This document shows, in pieces, positions 62,116 to 64,000 of a stretch of 64,000 bases of DNA (its first letter is position 1; the number at the start of each line of letters is the position of its first letter). Under the pieces are notes generated by a model that made no database searches, had not been told where the DNA came from, and was given only the letters and a program-made list of their open reading frames with translations. Location of the stretch: positions 62,001-126,000 of the forward strand of contig JBEBFY010000008.1 of the NCBI GenBank assembly GCA_040081715.1. Direction: 5' to 3'. The stretch comes from CANKJK01 sp040081715. Its GTDB lineage: Bacteria > Acidobacteriota > Vicinamibacteria > Vicinamibacterales > UBA2999. The translations under genes and the position numbers were made by a program.

Positions 62116-63561
62116 TTATCGGGTGAGGTAGGCGCCGAGGTGCTGGAGCCGGGCCCGCACCCGGCTATGTCCGAGGAGCACCAGGACCTCGAAGATGCCC
62201 GGGCTCGTCGTCCGGCCGGTCATGGCCACCCGGGCAAGGTGAATCAGCTCACCGGCCTTGACGCCCTTGTCCGCGGCCGCCTGTCGGATGGCGGCCTCGA
62301 CGGCGGCCTCGTCGAACGGCTGCACCGCGCCAAGCACGGCCTGCAGCGTGGCCACGTGCGCCGCAGCCGCTGGAGACTGCAGGTGCTTCGTCTGAGCGTC
62401 TGCCTCGTACTCGACCTGCTCCACGAGGAAGGGCCGCGCCTGCTCCACGAAGTCGGTCAGGCGCTTCGCACGGGGCTGAAGGAGCGCCATCAGCCGCGCC
62501 ATCCAGGCCGGGTCGGGGTTCGGCGTGAGACCCGCCTCGTGTAGCAACGGACTCACCATGTCCACCAGCCGCGCAGCGGGCAACCGGGCGATGTACTGCC
62601 CGTTCATCCAGTCCAGCTTCTCGGTGTTGAAGACGGCGTTGCCGCCGCTGATGCCGGTGAAATCGAAGGCGTCGACCAGCTCGGCACGCGTCATCAGTTC
62701 GCGGTCACCCCCGGGTGACCAGCCCAGGAGCGCGAGGAAGTTCACCATCGCCTCAGGGAGATACCCGGCACGGGCGTACTCCGTGACGGAGGTGGCGCCA
62801 TGCCGCTTGCTGAGCCGCTTCTTGTCCTGGCCGAGGATGAGCGGCACGTGGGCGAATGCGGGCGGCTCCGCGCCCAGCGCATGGAACAGCAGCAGGTGCT
62901 TCGGCGTGTTCGAGATATGGTCGTCGCCGCGCACGACGTGCGTGATCCCCATCTCCGAGTCGTCCACCACGACCGAGAGGTGATACGTCGGCTGCTGATC
63001 GGAGCGCAGGATGACGAAGTCCTCGATGGTGGCGCCGTCTACCTCGATGGGGCCGTGCACCTGGTCGTCGAAGCCGACGACACCTTCAGGCACCTTGAAC
63101 CGGACGGCACGGAGGGCGTTGGCAGCGTCAAGTGCAGCCCTCTGTTCGGGCGTGAGAGCGAGGCAGGCGCGGTCGTACTTCCACGCGGACCCAGCCTGCT
63201 CCGCGCGTTCGCGTTCCTGGCGCAAGCGGTCGCCGGTGCAATAGCAGTGGTACGCGTGCCCCTCCACGACGAGCCGCGCGGCCGCGGCCCGGTAGCGGTC
63301 CAGGCGCTGCGACTGGAGGTACGGCGTGTGCGGCCCCTCGACCCCTGGGCCTTCATCCCAGTCGATCCCCAGCCAGCGCAGGCCGTCGAGGATGCCCGTG
63401 ATCATCTCCGCCGACGAGCGCTCCAGATCCGTGTCCTCGATGCGGAGGATGAACGTGCCGCCGTGCCGGCGGGCATACAGCCAGTTGAAGAGGGCCGTTC
63501 TGGCGCCGCCGACGTGCAGGTAGCCGGTAGGCGACGGGGCGAAGCGTACGCGGGGAATCAC
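62116..63561 (-). CDS. gltX: Glutamyl-tRNA synthetase
   Basis: Start is GTG 63561; AATAAT on the minus strand (63568-63573) ends 6 bases before it and there is no Shine-Dalgarno sequence. The 481-residue class I synthetase has the HIGH-type motif in SPTGYLHVGGARTALF, KMSKS-like KKRLSKRHG and GluRS region FILRIEDTDLERS. It joins glutamate to tRNA-Glu. In bacteria that lack glutaminyl-tRNA synthetase the same enzyme also charges tRNA-Gln, which is then amidated by GatCAB; no glnS or gat gene is visible here. Domain length is standard, including the C-terminal anticodon-binding domain (ending RVRARLQHLGAYLTR). Confidence 0.95.
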   Translation of the reverse strand: MIPRVRFAPSPTGYLHVGGARTALFNWLYARRHGGTFILRIEDTDLERSSAEMITGILDGLRWLGIDWDEGPGVEGPHTPYLQSQRLDRYRAAAARLVVEGHAYHCYCTGDRLRQERERAEQAGSAWKYDRACLALTPEQRAALDAANALRAVRFKVPEGVVGFDDQVHGPIEVDGATIEDFVILRSDQQPTYHLSVVVDDSEMGITHVVRGDDHISNTPKHLLLFHALGAEPPAFAHVPLILGQDKKRLSKRHGATSVTEYARAGYLPEAMVNFLALLGWSPGGDRELMTRAELVDAFDFTGISGGNAVFNTEKLDWMNGQYIARLPAARLVDMVSPLLHEAGLTPNPDPAWMARLMALLQPRAKRLTDFVEQARPFLVEQVEYEADAQTKHLQSPAAAAHVATLQAVLGAVQPFDEAAVEAAIRQAAADKGVKAGELIHLARVAMTGRTTSPGIFEVLVLLGHSRVRARLQHLGAYLTR

Positions 63562-63567
63562 CTGACG

Positions 63568-63573
63568 ATTATT
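63568..63573 (-). promoter_or_regulatory. -10-like AATAAT of gltX
   Basis: AATAAT on the minus strand ends 6 bases before GTG 63561, the leaderless spacing seen at several other starts in this window. Confidence 0.4.
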
Positions 63574-63591
63574 CCATCGGGAGCCGTCAGG

Positions 63592-64000
63592 TCAGCGCGG
63601 GGCGTCGCTGATCGCGTAGAGGTAGTACATGCGGCCTCCAGCCGACGCGGGCGACGCGAACACATTGGGCACGCCCTCGAGCCGCTGGTTCTGAAAGATC
63701 GGCTTGCCCGTCCTGGCTTCAAACGCCGACAGCACGCCGGAGTTCGTCTTGAGAAAGTAGAGGACGCCGTCGACCAGGATCGGCGATGGCACATAGGGTG
63801 TGTCGCGGTCGAAGGACCAGACCACGGCCTCGGTGCCGTCGATCACGCCCTTGGCTTTGTCCAGCCGGATCGCGCGCAGGTCGTTGCCCTGGAAGCCGCT
63901 CATCAGGTAGACCATCTCGTCGTCGTAGACGGGCGAGGGAATCGGATTCAGCGGCGTGGCCCACGTGTCGATCTCCTTGCGCGGCTGGCGCCACAGCTCC
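63592..64000 (-). CDS. PQQ-type beta-propeller protein, 5' part missing
   Basis: The reading frame enters from the right window edge and stops at TGA 63594-63592, so only the last 135 or so residues are visible. They show PQQ-like propeller repeats: YDDEMVYLMSGFQGNDLRAI, then ILVDGVLYFLKTNSGVLSAF and ASPASAGGRMYYLYAI. Blades with VLYFL/GVLSAFEARTGKP strands match the eight-bladed quinoprotein/outer-membrane-protein type fold. The N-terminus and any signal peptide or cofactor site are outside the window. It lies 30 bases downstream of the gltX start on the same strand. Confidence 0.75.
   Translation of the reverse strand, partial: ELWRQPRKEIDTWATPLNPIPSPVYDDEMVYLMSGFQGNDLRAIRLDKAKGVIDGTEAVVWSFDRDTPYVPSPILVDGVLYFLKTNSGVLSAFEARTGKPIFQNQRLEGVPNVFASPASAGGRMYYLYAISDAPR

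Overview
This GC-rich 64 kb window is chromosomal and dense with genes. It has no CRISPR array, insertion sequence or prophage that I can see. The best guess for its source is a Gram-negative, aerobic or facultatively aerobic member of the Acidobacteriota, perhaps Vicinamibacteria-like. The reasons are an RND/TolC efflux set (so an outer membrane), Alternative Complex III fused in one operon to a caa3 oxidase, several large exported M16 and M61 peptidases, and many start codons lying 6-7 bases behind a -10-like hexamer. The taxonomic call is inference; the sequence carries no rRNA or other decisive marker.

Layout. 1-6.8 kb: the end of a beta-propeller protein, then a leftward adaptor / RND permease / TolC efflux operon. 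7-8.7 kb: purE-purK. 8.7-14.4 kb (+): a catalytic plus degenerate M16 peptidase pair, an AhpD-like protein with an ArsS-type radical SAM enzyme, an OxyR-type regulator and a GNAT acetyltransferase. 14.4-18.1 kb (-): a solute:sodium symporter preceded by a 36-residue membrane protein, and an M61 peptidase. 18.2-22.2 kb (+): an A1-type aa3 cytochrome oxidase operon. 22.2-24.8 kb: a second M61 peptidase and two unassigned proteins. 24.9-37.5 kb (+): a continuous operon for Alternative Complex III (actABCDEF), a small anchor protein, a Sco copper chaperone and an A2-type caa3 oxidase. 37.5-40.6 kb (-): a HerA-like ATPase, a ferredoxin, DUF3565, a broken DUF4160 gene, DUF2442 and a periplasmic protein. 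40.7-44.7 kb: two FMN-binding-domain proteins, a NosR/NapH-like iron-sulfur membrane protein, a cupin and ApbE. 44.8-52.2 kb (+): RecQ, two ABC-F ATPases, an EfpL-like elongation factor and an FMN-type glutamate synthase. 52.2-64 kb: EVE protein, exported dienelactone hydrolase, two P-type ATPases, DEAD-box helicase, DUF2231 protein, cold-shock protein, tRNA-Gln(CUG), KGG stress protein, gltX and part of a PQQ-type propeller protein.

How the genes work together. Respiration dominates the window. Alternative Complex III would oxidise menaquinol and pass electrons through its haem c subunits to the haem c domain fused to subunit II of the neighbouring caa3 oxidase, with Sco loading the CuA site. 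The separate A1-type oxidase has no haem c domain and so needs a different electron donor. The FMN-binding proteins, the iron-sulfur membrane protein and ApbE look like an extracytosolic flavin electron-transfer module. The recQ / ABC-F / EfpL-like stretch joins helicase and ribosome-rescue functions.

The observations I rate most worth following are the flavinylation module with its altered attachment motifs, the A1/A2 oxidase contrast, the EfpL-like factor beside two ABC-F proteins, the repeated leaderless-start signature, the ArsS/AhpD pair without a visible ArsM, and several small or broken genes that automatic annotation is likely to miss.
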